64,000 bases of DNA from Pyrrhosoma nymphula (GCA_963573305.1 OY754338.1:44977531-45041530), one strand, 5' to 3'; positions 13,346 to 26,591 are shown, counted from the stretch's first letter. Notes: generated by a model from the letters alone, not told the origin. Numbers and translations: made by a program.

Positions 13346-13699
13346 GTATGTTTTTGTGCCTGTGTGCGTGACTGCGTGCCATACCATGTTTACATTTGGA
13401 AATTATTGTTATTATTATTGATCATTCCACGCCCCTCCTAGTCCCCGACAAGCTTACTCTCTCTCTCGACAAGCGTCTCGTTATCAGTACCCTTACCGTT
13501 ACGTTCCCTTCTTATTACAATATTTGGTACTCGTATTTATTTATTATGCCAAAATCATTAGTTAATAATTCGGGGAGGCGACCGACAACTCACTTCATTT
13601 GCGCCTTTCGGGGCAAGTTGGTATGATGGTTAGGGAAGGATTATTAGAGGAGTAGAGAGAGGCCGTAGAGAAATATCGTGTCGGCACTAGTAAGTGGTT

Positions 13700-13880
13700 A
13701 ATAAAAGACGCCTGAGGGTCATATGTTTGTGTCCCATTCGACGGTCAGGGTTCTGACATCGAAGGTCTCTCAAATTACCATCCCAGTAGGGATCGGGATT
13801 ACGTTAAAAGTTCCGCCATTGCGGGGATTGGAACGCTGGCTCATCTGAATGGGATGCCTGTTCACGCTTTTACATGCTTA
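13700..13880 (-). mobile_element. tRNA-like SINE, family B, copy 1
   Basis: Shares TTTGTGTCCCATTCGACGGT and the 'ATCGGGATTACG...AAGTTCCGCC...CGGGGATTGGAAC' order with the 27.7-kb copy. The last part is a reversed B box. Interpreted as a pol III SINE on the - strand. Confidence 0.55.
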
Positions 13881-14609
13881 TCACTTTCTATTCCCTCGTT
13901 CAATAATCCTCGTCTAGATTAGTTTTTCAATTATTTTTCATCCTCGCTCATCTCTTCCTTAAAGGCATAGCAAAATTCATAGAGTAAAGACCTATAAACT
14001 CTCCATAACCATGTGTGGAAGTACGGTTCCTTCTTTCACTTGGACGTTATCATTATCCAAAGCGCAACCGCTGTATAAAAGCAATACTCTCAGTTACTGT
14101 CCTATGAATGCGCTGCATATATAAACATTAGTGAGTTAAACCACCTAAAAAACTTCATATTTTCTTAGAATCTGGTCACAATCAATTTTTCAACATTCAT
14201 CCCCAAATTTAGCTCTTTACGGTGTGATTCTGTCATATCGAATGCATGCCTGACTTAATGACCTCGCCACGCAGGAGGCTATCTTAATATTCTTTCCTTT
14301 ATGGGTTGCAAAGGAGTAAATAAACTGAGTCATAGGGGTTGAACCCTAATTTCGCTTTTGAAAGTTCAGATCATACCTTGCTACTTACCCAAATATGGCC
14401 TTTTTTGCCCACGCATTGTTTACGGGATTGAGAGACTAAGGCAGTTCTTATCAATATTTTCTACGAAACATAAAGTGCTGTCATAAAATTGCTCCCTCTT
14501 AAAAACTAATGACCAATTTCTTTCTTGGAAATCAAGGCGGGATATTTATTATAATGAGAATCAACTGTATATGTACATTGCCTTTAATTACCGGATTATG
14601 TGTAATCGA

Positions 14610-14640
14610 CTGAAATCACATCCGATGGATGTGATTTCAG
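14610..14640. repeat. Perfect 14-bp hairpin
   Basis: CTGAAATCACATCC, loop GAT, then its exact reverse complement. Confidence 0.9.
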
Positions 14641-15569
14641 ATATTTCACGTGAGTTTCAATTTTCGTTTTTACTGCACCTACGCCTAGTAAATTAATCAT
14701 TTTCTTTTGATAAAGAGAAATGATATAGATTCTTTAAAATGGTTGTACGATTTATTTGTTTTTTTTCGGAGATTTCAGCTAATGCGACATCAGCAGACGG
14801 ATTTAATGAGCGGAATTAGACATAATTATATTATTTAATAATATGACGAGGAGGTAATTTCATGAATGTTATTTTATATTCTTGGGTTTAATGATTTTAT
14901 CCTGAATTAATGCAGTAATAAAGTGTATTTTTTTATATTTAAATGAGCATCATATTCCGTATTCATAAAAGTCGGAATTTTCATTATTTGAACGACATGA
15001 ACGTGGGAACTTATACATATGCAATTATTCCTTAGCCATTGTTATTTTGAAACAGTGAATAAATACTGACTGATCAATACCCTTTTTTTAAATTATTTTT
15101 AGAACGTTGCAGCAAATTAGTGTTAAGAAAATTCAATAACAAGACAAAGTTGGATTTTTTAAATGTCCAAACGTTATGGCTATAATTGTAAAATCACGGA
15201 TAAATCTCAGAGACCCTCTTTGAAAGCGACTTAATAGCAAAAATCATCATCATATGTGAAGCACCTGCATTATAAAAGGAACATATCTTCAATGTTTCCA
15301 GTTTGAGACTATGTTTTTTTGGGCTGTGTAGGACAAGTCGGTGAGCCATTCATTCAAAACATTGCATTTCATGGTAGTGAGAGGGGTGGTTTTGTATTTC
15401 ACAATGTTTATTTTCTAGTAGTAAATTCTTAAGGTCTTTAAATTGAATTTATTAATCTTTGTGCTGTCCATCTGCGAGATTCGAGTTAACAAGTTGATTT
15501 ATGATTGTGTTGTGATTGATGTGGGAGGAAGGGGTAGACCGAGAACGTTATGGGTAAATGTGGTTAGTG

Positions 15570-15768
15570 GTCGTATTTTAATACAACGTGTTTTGACGGC
15601 AAGGATCATTTCGCACATATAGCCTGCAACGTGTAGATAGAGGCAATGACACTCGGATGAACAAGAGGATAACCCCTCCAAATTCGAGCCGAGCCCAACG
15701 ATGCTTAACTTCGGTAACTGATCGGGAACCAATGTTTCCATCGTGGCAGGCCGTTGCCCGGTAAACAA
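15570..15768 (-). mobile_element. 5S-rRNA-derived SINE, copy 2
   Basis: Reverse complement reads GGCAACGGCCTGCCACG, TTACCGAAGTTAAGCATCGT, TGGGCTCGGCTCGAATTTGG, GGGGTTATCCTC, CATTGCC, then the body GCAGGCTATATGTGCGAAAT and CCTTGCCGTCAAAACACGTT. Both the 5S head and the body match copy 1, which shows the two are one repeat family. Confidence 0.75.
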
Positions 15769-16151
15769 GGTGGAAGGTATTCTTAAGAGAAGGGAAATTA
15801 GGCGTATTAATAACAGGCAGACATGCATGAAGCTAAGTATGAGTGTGAATGAAGCAAAAGAGGTATGGAAGGATAGGCAGTTTGGAGGAAATTGTGTGAA
15901 CTGAGTCCGATTTACGGGCCAATCACCGTGAGTTAAACGTATTTTACTCCTGGAAAAGGAATGGTGTGATTGGGAGATGCCCGTATGTATACACTGAGTT
16001 AACACATTTTTTAGGATTATTTAATTCGTCAATCGCAAACATCAATTTTGAATGGAACACATTTAAGCCCTTTGTGTATAGTTTAAGTCCGTGCGTACGA
16101 TTAATTCATTTTGCCAACTGTTTATCTTTACATTGATATTTTTTATTGCAG

Positions 16152-16261
16152 ATCGAGCACGCTTCGAGGGATCAATCAAGTTGGCGAACGTGACTCAAAT
16201 CCGAAATATCCTCGCGAGCGCCAGCCCTCCACGGACGTTGGAGTTCGCGCTTGAAAAACAG
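16152..16261 (+). CDS. Exon 1 of visible set: start of SEA-like module
   Basis: A pyrimidine-rich tract ending in TTATTGCAG precedes the exon and GTGAGAG follows it. The exon is 110 nt. It starts with the last 2 nt of a codon and ends on a codon boundary. The peptide begins RARFEGSIKLANVTQIRNIL and ends EFALEKQ, with an N-glycosylation sequon NVT. The in-frame extension past the donor (to 16390) looks like intron read-through. The next coding piece is about 24 kb downstream. Recognised by splice sites, phase match and higher GC, not by a clear family signature on its own. Confidence 0.6.
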
Positions 16262-17144
16262 GTGAGAGTCTCCTTCCGCACCAATGCCATACTCCTTCCT
16301 CACATCTCTTGCCCTTCCGGAGTTCGTTATTTTTCCACTTTAAGCCTTTATTCCTTTGCCGCAAATTGTTTCCATACCGCCGAGTTGTGAATAAGTCAAA
16401 ACTCTCGGGAGCTACTATTAATTTTTTAAACGCTTTTCTGGTCGCTTTCCCATGAAAAAACGGGATATTTTGTGTTGCTGATATGTGCCGTAGCGGATGG
16501 GAATAACGAGAGTTTGTATCCCAGTGCAGGTGTCGACTTACTATTTTTGGTAACGTACAGTGCCCAACGATGCCGTGTGAAATGAATCCTTGGGAAATGC
16601 GTGGAATTGAAAGAGACCTGAAAGTTAGTTTTTTTCGTGGATTAAAATAATTACAGTCATTGATGCACGAGTCTGAGGTGAAAAGAGAATCAGCTGGTTA
16701 CATATGTTTAGCTTTGTTTTAGTTGTTTGACTCCCTGTGGTTTCCTTAGGCAAGTGCAGTCTTCTTCAGTATGTGCTCTACGACTCTTCTCTTTACTCAT
16801 GCCATTCTCATGTTCTCTACTCATGCCATTGATGAATCAATACAATCAGTGGTATCTAGTTTTGATAAATGAATTTTAGTATTACTCCTTGTATCATTTT
16901 AAGCTTTGTCTATTAGTCAGCAATTTTGTGCCGAGCTATAGATAGGTTGGTAGTTCCTTAGCTTTTAATTCAGTGTAATTTCAATGTCAAGTAATTATGT
17001 TCCCTAAGTTATTCTTTCCACGTAGCTTTGGTCGATAGGAAGTTGTATTTCATTAATGGCAAGACAGCCTACATCGGAATTATCCTTACTGGCTAAGGTA
17101 ACCTACAAACATCAAAACAGGCAAACTTTAGGATGAAATTTACT

Positions 17145-17167
17145 ACCGGCAGTAAAATACTGCCGGT
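17145..17167. repeat. Perfect 10-bp hairpin
   Basis: ACCGGCAGTA, loop AAA, TACTGCCGGT. Confidence 0.9.
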
Positions 17168-20100
17168 CCACTGACGGTCTTGAACAGTAGCTATTATGCG
17201 GATCACCTTCATGCATTGCAGTATTACATAGTATTAGCAAATGGGTCAATTCAATGCTGTTTTCGTCAAAACGTATTTCTGAAACTAAATTGCATTTTCA
17301 GTTTTAAATACTTTGAAGGTACTAAGAATACTATAGGATCGTACGTTGCTCAGTCAAAGAGAGATCAAATATTTTACCTTGCATTAGTGACTGAGAATAA
17401 ATATCCAATAGATTAAAAAAGTGAATCGAAGTATCAGCCAAAGTCGTGACAGCTTCCTTTAAATTTTTTGTCTTCATATATCATATGCTCAAAGCAATAC
17501 TGAAATTAATCTTTTGATGATTATCACGAAATTTGTCTGTGAATGTGCTTTGGCTTCAGTGTCAGGATGTAAACGTGTTAATAGCGTATTTAGTCTGTCG
17601 CTTTAATTTCAATTTAATAGCCAATTATAGTATATTACATTTGATTCGGAATTGGTAATCAACGCAAGATAAATGGTTCCATTCTTTTAAGAATGCAACG
17701 AAATCGTCCGATTGATTTGTATCATGACTGATGCAAGCGTCAATTGTTTCCAGTTAGTAATTTTCAGATGAAATTCTAAAAAATAGTACTGTATTTTTAG
17801 TGCTACGGTGTGTGTATCACGAATGAATACGTGTATGCGATACAATATGGCATGATCAAAGTTTCATTGGCTCAAATGAAATACGTAATGTTTACCTGAG
17901 GTAAAATAGTTGTTGATTGTTATTTTTCCTGCGATATCTTTTATTAGCCAAACAGCATTGGCCATCAATTTTTCTTCTATTATTGTTTTGGGCTAACGTT
18001 ATTGTTTTATTTTTGAACTAGTAAATGCTCAAGTATTTTTAAATATATATTTCCATTTCATGCCAAACGATATTTTAATCAAAGTTAATTGAAGTATTGT
18101 TTGATAGAGCTTCGATCACTATTGATATCTGATAGTGCTCTTTTTAGCTCTGATATTTCCTAGACGTAAAATAATATTTTCTTATTCTTTGGCGTTTTAC
18201 GAATTCTTGTATCTTATCGTTGGCATCAACTGAGGTGGAATTATCCTTGTAAATACATTTACATACACGAAGTAGTCACACCTCCACCACCAAGAATCCA
18301 CCTCCAGGATATATGGCACAGATTTATTCCACATCGGATAGCAATACTCGCCCCTCTTCAATGTTTAAACTTGCACGCTACCCTGGCAGAACCAATTCTT
18401 CAATAAAACGAGATTCTAATCCCTGCAGAAACCCTTGGGCCTATCTCAGTTTTCCAATATTTTTTTATTGCAAACGCTATTTGACAGAGTAGAGAAGTTA
18501 AAAATTAAGTTTTCCTGCTTGCAAGACACGCAGTGTAAAAATAAGGCTCAAATGTAAGAGAGGTAAATTAACTTTCATAAATTTGTTTCAGAAGTTTAAT
18601 GGCTCTATCCAAATACAAATCTGTTGTTTGGTCATTAAGCAATTCATTCAGTCCCCAACGGCTGATGACTTTAGTGATTGAGAAAGTGGAATATATCATT
18701 CTAGATATCAGACCACCGTTTATCTCGTATTTCTTCTCCGTAGTCCGTATCCCACGCTGCGCTTAATGACTTGCAAATAAGTGAGAACTTATAGGTTTTT
18801 TCTTCTCTAGGTCCTCTAGATCTATTCCGGTCCATCTATGTATAGCATAGCATTTCCATTCAACGGAATGGCTCCTCGAAATAACGGAGTCGAAGGAATT
18901 CCTTCGGTTTTTTTCTGAGATATATCCCATTATCGTCTCTACGTCCGGTCCCTTGTTTCGAAATGCTCTCTTTCGGCAGCGCGAAATGTGAATAGTCGCA
19001 ATTTATTTCGCCTCTCGTTCAGAATGAAGTTATTTCCGTCCGACTGGCAACTGTTATATTATTTTTTTATTTCCTTCTTTCGGATCTCAAAAGGCGGAAC
19101 ATTCGTTTCGTGCCCGTTCAATTTTACAATGGCTTTACTCCGCCTTCGGTGGGGAAGCGACTGAGAGCCATAATAAGCGAAGCGATGAATTTCGGACTTC
19201 CGTGTAAGGAACTGCATGACGTAAGGACGGCGCATTTTCAAGAACGATTCGTTTGGTTCGACACTACTCCTGTCTGTTTTTAATTCCATAGAGTTCCCTG
19301 TTAAACATCAATCATGCATCTTCGATGTTTTTATATGATTTAAGATATCTCCGGTATTGGGTGCATTGATATAACCCATCTGTGTTCGATTCGGTTTTTG
19401 GAACACCCGTCTGACAGAATCTGGTTATAATTAATCAGTATATTTATTAATTCCCAGAACGGTCGAATATTGAATATTATTTTTATTAATCATGTGATAA
19501 TTGTATAAAATATGGACATTTTTGTCTTCCATAGGGTACTTATAAAAACACCATCTTCTTTTTTGCTAAAATGTTCATAATTTTCAAATTAATTTTAACT
19601 TCTTATTATTTCACCACCAAACTTAAATGCCATAGCAAAAATAATTAAATAATAAATATTGATAAAATTATTCTTTGTACACTAGAAGACACTGAAAATA
19701 ACGTGAAATAAGTTGTCTAAAAAATAATTTCAAGCAGATACTCTCTTGGCGTTAATTTATCTCGAAAAATTAGAAAAATGGAAGTACTATTGTGCTCCAT
19801 TTTACCAAATTTCAAACTGATTTTTTTCCCAAATGATACGAAAATACGGCAGGAATGTTAAAAATAGGAAAGTAGTTGGAAGAAGGGGGCTTAAAACACA
19901 TTTTTGACTTAAAAATTTAACAAAGTATAAATACCAGGCGTCCACCAATCTGACAGCCCCGCAGGTGCTGAAGGGCTAAATATTTGAAAAATGGCATAAC
20001 AGTCGGTTATATACGTTCATTTCTGGTGCAATCGTTTAACAAATCGACCTCCCATTACAACATGATGCGAATTTTTTTTATGAATCCAATTTCTGTAGAA

Positions 20101-22312
20101 TCCGGTCTAGGCAATGATCAACATTTTTGCCAAACTTGAATTTTAATGTTAAAGAATACACTCGGTTTAAAGTAACTATTTGCACCAAAATTATTAATTG
20201 CTGCCATTGATGTGAATTCACGAATTCCACCGCGTTTTATTTACAAATGCTTAAACTTCAGAATTTCATAAACTTTCGCGTTTGTCTAGAGACTCACATT
20301 CGCCTCAATCGTTTTGCTGCTTCGCAAATTCGGCTGCTTTTGCTGCTCATTCCAACTCTGCTACTAAATAAACTATTTTTCAGAGTGGCACTTACACAAG
20401 ATTTTATATCGTCCAATTAACGTTAACAATGTTTTGACATAACCTTGACGTTTATGTTAGGCTAACTGGGAGTTGTCGTTTTTCGCAGTGAATTTGGCAT
20501 TGGGTTAGTTGATAAAACACGTTAAAAACTGGTGATCATAACCTTAGGAGGTAATAATCTGAAAGAATGATGTAAAAGCCACTTTAAAAATGGATGCTTA
20601 CCCTAAATTAAATTTTTGACTTTGCTCAGTCGGTCTTCAAAAAATTCAAAGCACAGTTTACATTTTACAATATTTCGACTTTTAACTGATACGAATTTTA
20701 TCTCTATCTAATCTCTATCTATCTACAAAACTAATTATATCAATAGATGGGGATTGGATCTGTGCATCTGGAGCAGGAATTCCGTAAAAATTGTTTGCAG
20801 CCGATAAAGCAAGCGACGAAAGTTAAGATTTTATCAAAATATAATCAACTGAGTATAAAACGTTGAGATGGTTGCAAAATTATTAATCGAAAATTCTGCT
20901 GTGCTGTTTTCAAAGGTTGTATCAATAAGCCTTAAATTTCATTTTCATGCAAAAATCATGTATAGAAATGAGTCATCGCTAGTATACATAGATCAGATTG
21001 AAACGTAAAAGATAGGAGTCAACGAATATGTCCGGATAATAAGGTAGTAAGAAAAAATATGCAGATATGTTAGGATAAAAATATTTGGGTATCGCAATTG
21101 TTAAAACTCGTTCATTTAAATCACTTTTATTTTATATTGGCCATAACTTAAATACCATCCAATAATGTGGAATGTCACATGATATTCCACTTTTTTGGAA
21201 GGTTTTACAGTTTTATTTATAAATCACATTTAGCCTTCAATATGACAAAGCAAATCTTGATAAGTCCTGGTACTTTTCCATAATCTGGTAGGTATCATTG
21301 GGGTCTTTTGCGTAAGCTCTATACCACTGAATCATTTACACTCAAAATCGCTGAATTTCTTCGCCGTAAAATCTCACAAAAGTAGCACGTATATAGTCAC
21401 TCAGTCTGCGGCTGTGTACAGAGGCACATCATGGGAACTAAGACAGGCCAGCTATCAATGTTTCCCATCGATGATGTTACGAGAATCTTGCCAAAGTAGA
21501 ACAGTGAAAGGTGAACAGGCGTACGTCGGTTTGGGAAGTTTTTTAATTAACTGTACGTACGTAAAATGAATGGCATAAGAAAATTTGCACTACTTCCCTG
21601 GGAGTGATGTAAAGTACGCAAGCGAGAGAGCAGATACTTTGGTGTCAATGACATTCGAGAGTGATCTGGCCCTAAATGAACCACTCCTCTAATAACCCCT
21701 GTAAGACTTGAAAGGTCTGGTTTGACTTAAAATTTTACATTTTCACCAAAAGTTATTCTTTTATTTATTCTTATTATATCCATCGACCAAATGATAGGAA
21801 AAACTCTTAACGTCTTTTCATCAGGATTCCTCGCTTTTACGTATCCAAGATATAAGGTAAATTTTGATTAAGATAGGTGATATGGACGCTAAAATAAACG
21901 AAACTAAATAAGAAGTGACGTGAATAGACGTTTAAGAATTTTTATCTCCTCCGGATTCAAATTAAATTCTGAAGTGAATGTCTATACAGACGTGTAGCAT
22001 AACTTGAAAACTTAATATGCATGTTTGATGGCATAGGGGGCAGAATACATATATCAGAGCAGCATTCAACATTCAATTCTTTATCACTTTTAGATGCTTT
22101 TTTACTTTTCCGTACCTTTTTGCTACAGTTTAGTTCAAACGGAGATGTTTGCACAGTCGATGGAAGGATTATAGGTTGAGAGCCGCTAGAGGCTCGGATG
22201 CTATATGTTAGACTATAATAACATGAAACATTTCGAACACATGATTTCCAAGTGTAAACGGCGGCTAATTACTTAACCCACCTTTATATAGTGATCTAGA
22301 AGTGAAAAATTG

Positions 22313-22434
22313 GTAGTTTCATGCGTAACTTAGTAGAGCCGATTCGTTTTGAGTGAAAGCCTTTACTTTGTGATTCCACATTAATTTTTTATTTAAACGA
22401 CCCGGGCTCCGACGTACATCGTCATCTTCAGATG
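22313..22434 (-). mobile_element. Penelope-like terminal fragment with hammerhead-like module
   Basis: On the - strand CATCTGAAGATGACGATGTA is followed by CGTCGGAGCCCGGGTCG (22398-22434). CTGAAGA fits the hammerhead CUGANGA core. GACG-ATGTA-CGTC forms a 4-bp stem II, and GGAG replaces GAAA. The far end (22313-22345) is also found at 47961-47993. Penelope-like elements carry such ribozymes in their terminal repeats. Assignment by motif only. Confidence 0.5.
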
Positions 22435-23367
22435 TAGACTAGAAAACACCTTGTATACACAGAATGTCCCATTTATCGTGTGTCATATTTTACTTCTACT
22501 TTTAGGCACTTCTGTAAGTTCTACATTGATAACATTTGGTACCAGAGTAGAAAAAAGTCGTATGTTTTGTTGACTGTTAGCGGAATTTTAGACATTTAAC
22601 CTTTTGACACATGAATGGGGGTCCAATCCCAAATGAAAATTTTGCGTTATGGCCTTTCCATGTTTAGAAATTCGAAAGAAAATTGTCAGAATTTCTTTGC
22701 AAAACTTTTAATACAATGGTTTTTGTAAACATTTTGGGCACTTGTGGGTATATGCACTCATGTGGGGAGGTGGGCGTGGGAGGGAGGGATAGTGGATGGA
22801 GACTGAGTTTGGAGTTGGGCCAGCGAGGCATTGCGTGCTGGAGGGAAAGAGGGAGGAGGAGAAGTGAAAAACTATGAGACATACAATGATATATTAGGTG
22901 CGAACATTCCTTCTCCTCGCGCATCATTATTGTCTGTAACAAAAACATAGCGAGGCACTTAGACACTCTGTTAACATGTTGTCCGCTTTCGTCCTTTTTT
23001 CCAGTTTCTTTACTATATTCCGTCACTTTCCCGTGGCCGGAGTCCTAGCGTCCCCTATAGAACACACCCTGCGGCGATTCACTGGATAGTAAATAGTTGT
23101 TTCCCTTTCCATTTTTAAGGACTGCTGACTTAATACCCCCAACGGCCGGGATAGTTAGCTAGGATACTCGTACATGTAAGTTTTTCTGAAGTCTGGCGCC
23201 GTTTGTTGTGGTATTTGTTGAGCTCTCCATCTTCAACAATCAGAGTTGAATACTCTGGTAGTTGTTAATTTTTTTAGTTCAGAGTTTTTATTTTAGTGTC
23301 TCCATTTATCAAATCTTATTGATTGAGTAACAAAAGTACGTGCGTATGAAGTGCTGTCGCGCCATTG

Positions 23368-23407
23368 CACAGTGGTCGGAATGACCCGTTTTGCCGGACA
23401 AAATTCG
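23368..23407 (+). repeat. Transib 5' terminal inverted repeat, 23-RSS-like
   Basis: Heptamer CACAGTG at 23368-23374, spacer 23375-23397 (23 bp), nonamer-like ACAAAATTC at 23398-23406. The heptamer is identical to the consensus V(D)J heptamer. The nonamer matches ACAAAAACC at 7 of 9 positions. Confidence 0.93.
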
Positions 23408-24219
23408 ATTCTGTGAAATGTCGCAGATCTTTTCAAAATCGATTGCAAGTTGAAGTAAAATATCAAGACTTATATAAACAATGAGGTTTTTCTCGCTCAG
23501 GTGATCATATCCACACATATGAGCGTTTATTTCAGAGATCTTTCGCTCGGCGCGTTTCCACCCGTTTTCAGCGTCAATTTTCGTAATTTCTCCTACAGGC
23601 CTCTATCGCTCCAAAGAGGCCGTGATTACTGTTTTTATTATGCCTTATGTCTCTTTTTCATATTTGACAGGAATTAATCGAGCAGATTTACCAAATAGTT
23701 ATTCAGGGCAATAAATATTAAATAGCAGTAGAACATTTTTTATTAACATCTTTCATTTGACTTATCTTCTGTGCACTACAGTGCACTACTATCCGACCTT
23801 AATAAACTTGTTCAGGGTAGTGTTGGTAAAGTTATCAAAAAATATTTAGCTGCGTCTAGGTGCGATTCGCTGAGTAAGAGGAGAAAATGTAATAACGTGC
23901 CACGGCGCTGACCGCGTGCGACCCGCTGCGCCGCTCCACTGCTAGGGCCGGAGCTGCAGACTATGGTCACGCAGCAAACGAATGCTTGTTTACAAATGAG
24001 TCCACCACTAACAATGAAAGCAAGCCAGCTTCTTTCGACGTGATATGGACCAAAGCCTCTCCCTAGATATTTAGTCGGCTCTATGCTCTGCTACGGAGTT
24101 TGTCTATCAGTTGCTCTGTGAAAGCGCCCAATTTTGGGGGAACTTCGTTTAAATATAAATAAGCGTAAAAACTGTGAGGTTTTAACGTGTAAACCACCAT
24201 TTACATCAAGCAATATCAC

Positions 24220-26591
24220 ATGGAAAACAGTTTGGAGTACTTCGACGTCTTGCAAGAAAAATGGTCCGGAGGCGACAAAAATGATCGCTCTCATCTCTTT
24301 CGAGTACGTGATAAGGTATGAGAAACTAATATTTTCTCTAGTAGTTCAAGCGATATATTTCCCTTTTTGACTTCAATATTGTATGAAATAGGTTACTAGA
24401 AACCAATTGTTCCATGGTTAATTTTAGGAAAAAAGGACTTAATGGAGAAGCAAGGGTAAAAGTTGCTAGAGTACGCAGACGTGTTGATGTAATTGTCACT
24501 CATGTTAGGGAAAGATGGCAAAAGAGTGGTAGAAAGCTACGAATGTTTTTGAGAAAAAATTCTGAATGGCTAAAAGGGGAACAGAGCTTTCTTTCCGATA
24601 GTGAAGGCTGCGATGTGACCATGCCCAGCTCCTCATGGGAGTTGAAATGTTAGTGGTCCTCTTTTAAACAGGGATAAGCTCTTTTGACTTCAAAATTCAA
24701 GTTCACCATGCATCTCTCGATACAGGAGTCGGTCGACCACGGCAAAAGCTTTGAAACTATCAAAGTGCGCTCAAAAAGGAGAAGGACTGAAGATTTAAGA
24801 GGAGCTTCTTCTGCACAGGAGCTAACATTTGCGTCTTCCACAACCTTGCGTGACGATGGGAAGGAAGCCGCTGCGGAAATAGTTGGCCAGTTGTTTGACA
24901 GTCCTAAAAGAGCATTGAGAATTAGAAAAGCGTGGACAACTGAAAAAGCAAGGGTTGCACAGCCGTGCTCCTACACCACTGACGAAGCTCTCAACTTGAT
25001 GGTGCAAGCTAATTTATCAAAAACACAATACCTGTTGTTGAAGCGAGGAGCTAAAACAAGAAATATTGACATTTACCCCTCGTATGATCAGGTTCTTTTG
25101 GCTATGAAAAGATGTTACCCCGCGGATAATAGCATTACTGAGACTGAAACTACTGCCGAAGTGAAGCTGCAGGCCTTACTGGATCACACGTCGCAAAGAT
25201 TAGTCCTCGTTCAAGAGCCTGTAATAGTCTCCCTGACAGAGTTTCAGATTAAAAGCCTCACCATCATGTCCAAGTATGGTCTGGATAGAAGCAGTGGACA
25301 TTCTAACTACAAGCAATTGGCTCCGGACCCACTATTTACCGACAGTAGCCTGATGGCAACAACCATTGTGCCTTTGCAGCTTTATACATACGCCAACGAG
25401 ACAAGCCGCCATAAAGTAATAGGCCTAGAATAAAATCCTAGGCCATAATCCACTCGATTCTGTCGGCCATTAAAAATACAATTTGCCAATGAAAGTACGG
25501 CAAAAGTTTTAGAAGAAAATGAGCTACTTGCTCATGAAATTAAATTACTCCATGCATCAAGGGTAATATGCAGCGATCTGCAGCTATCAATGAAGCATGA
25601 ACTTCACCTCACCATGATTGATGGTAAAATTTTTAATGCTTTGACGTCCACTGCATCCTCACAAACTTGCAATATATGTGGTGCCAAGCCAACGCAAATG
25701 AACAACCTGACGGCTGTCTTCCAGAGGAGTGTCAACCAGAATGCATTACAGTATGGATTGTCAACCCTCCATGCATGGATAATAGTTTTCGAATCCCTCC
25801 TCCACATCGCTGATAAACTGGACATTGAGAAGTGGCGAACAACAACGGCTGATGACCGAACGAAGGTCGAGCAGAGGAAGAAAATGATTCATTCCAGATT
25901 TCGAGATATGATGGGACTAGTTTTGGACGTACCAAGACAAGGTGGGAGCGGATCAAGTAATGACGGAAACACCGCCCGTCGATTTTTTCAGAACCCTACC
26001 CTTTCCGCTGAAATTACAGTAGGTAAATTGTAATGGATGGACCTTAAGTCGTATGCCGAGGGAGTTATTTCTGTTCTTTTCAAATACACCGTGCACTTCC
26101 TTCTAGGTCTCGACGAAAACCTGATAAAAAGATTTTCAGTCATACTTAATGCCTTGAGCAGTGGGTATGAAATCAACGTATCAGTTTTCAAGGACTATAG
26201 TTTTCAAACTGCGCGGGAATTCGTTAATGTGTACCCCTGGTACAATATGCCCCCAAGTGTGCATAAGATATTGGTGCATGGTGCTATTATTATTTCGGCA
26301 CTGCCGCTACCAATAGGATACTTTTCTGAGGCTCAAGAATCGCGGAGGAAGGACTTGAAAAGATATCGAGAGCACAACACTAGGAAAACATCACGAACAG
26401 CGACGAATGAAGATCTTCTGCATATGATGCTGCTATCGTCTGACCCCTTAATATCATCCTTAAGCTGTTTACGAAAGAAGAAAAGAGGCACCCTTTCATC
26501 TGAAGTGCTCTGTTTGTTAATGTCTCCCAGAAACGTAAACCTTCCAAATGAAGATGATGATTCTGACTCATCACGTTCGTCTTCACCATAA
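24220..26591 (+). pseudogene. Transib transposase, RAG1-core homologue, inactivated
   Basis: DDE transposase that would cut at the CACAGTG ends. Visible blocks: N-terminal exon EYFDVLQEKWSGGDKNDRSH; basic VARVRRRVDVIVTHVRERW; KRRRTEDLR; first Asp in GLDRSSGHS (codon 25284), matching RAG1 D600; second Asp in MIDGK (25620), matching D708; CNIC zinc pair (25668, 25677), as RAG1 C727/C730; NDGNTARRFF near 25950, like RAG1 NGNFARKL; VHKILVHG; final Glu in SEAQES (26328-26339), region of E962. Likely introns: 24316-24427, 24649-24725 and 26023-26106; the last joins ITVG to LDEN in frame. Damage: stops at 25431 and 25446, a probable 1-bp insertion in a GRPR-like motif near 24740, and an off-phase first junction at an A6 run. 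Stop codon at 26589. Confidence 0.88.
26023..26106 (+). other. 84-bp spliceosomal intron inside Transib transposase
   Basis: Donor G|GTAAAT, acceptor CTTCCTTCTAG. Splicing turns the interrupted frame (stop at 26031) into a continuous one with the family-typical junction VGLDENLIKRF. Length is a multiple of three, so the downstream frame is in register either way, but the in-intron TAA blocks unspliced reading. Confidence 0.75.

Larger units (their letters stand above)
16262..23367 (+). other. 5' part of large intron, AT-rich
   Basis: No coding exon recognised. It holds a small hairpin at 17145-17167, a 16-bp palindrome at 18891-18906, and a Penelope-like relic at 22313-22434. The G-rich stretch near 22751-22860 has an open frame in both strands but no family signature. 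Confidence 0.5.

Noticed and set aside
18891..18906. Palindrome CGAAGGAATTCCTTCG followed by T run, like a bacterial terminator
   Set aside because: The window is eukaryotic, so a rho-independent terminator has no meaning here.
24684..25433. Stand-alone 249-codon gene
   Set aside because: It is the central part of the Transib transposase, in the same frame as 25590-26591.
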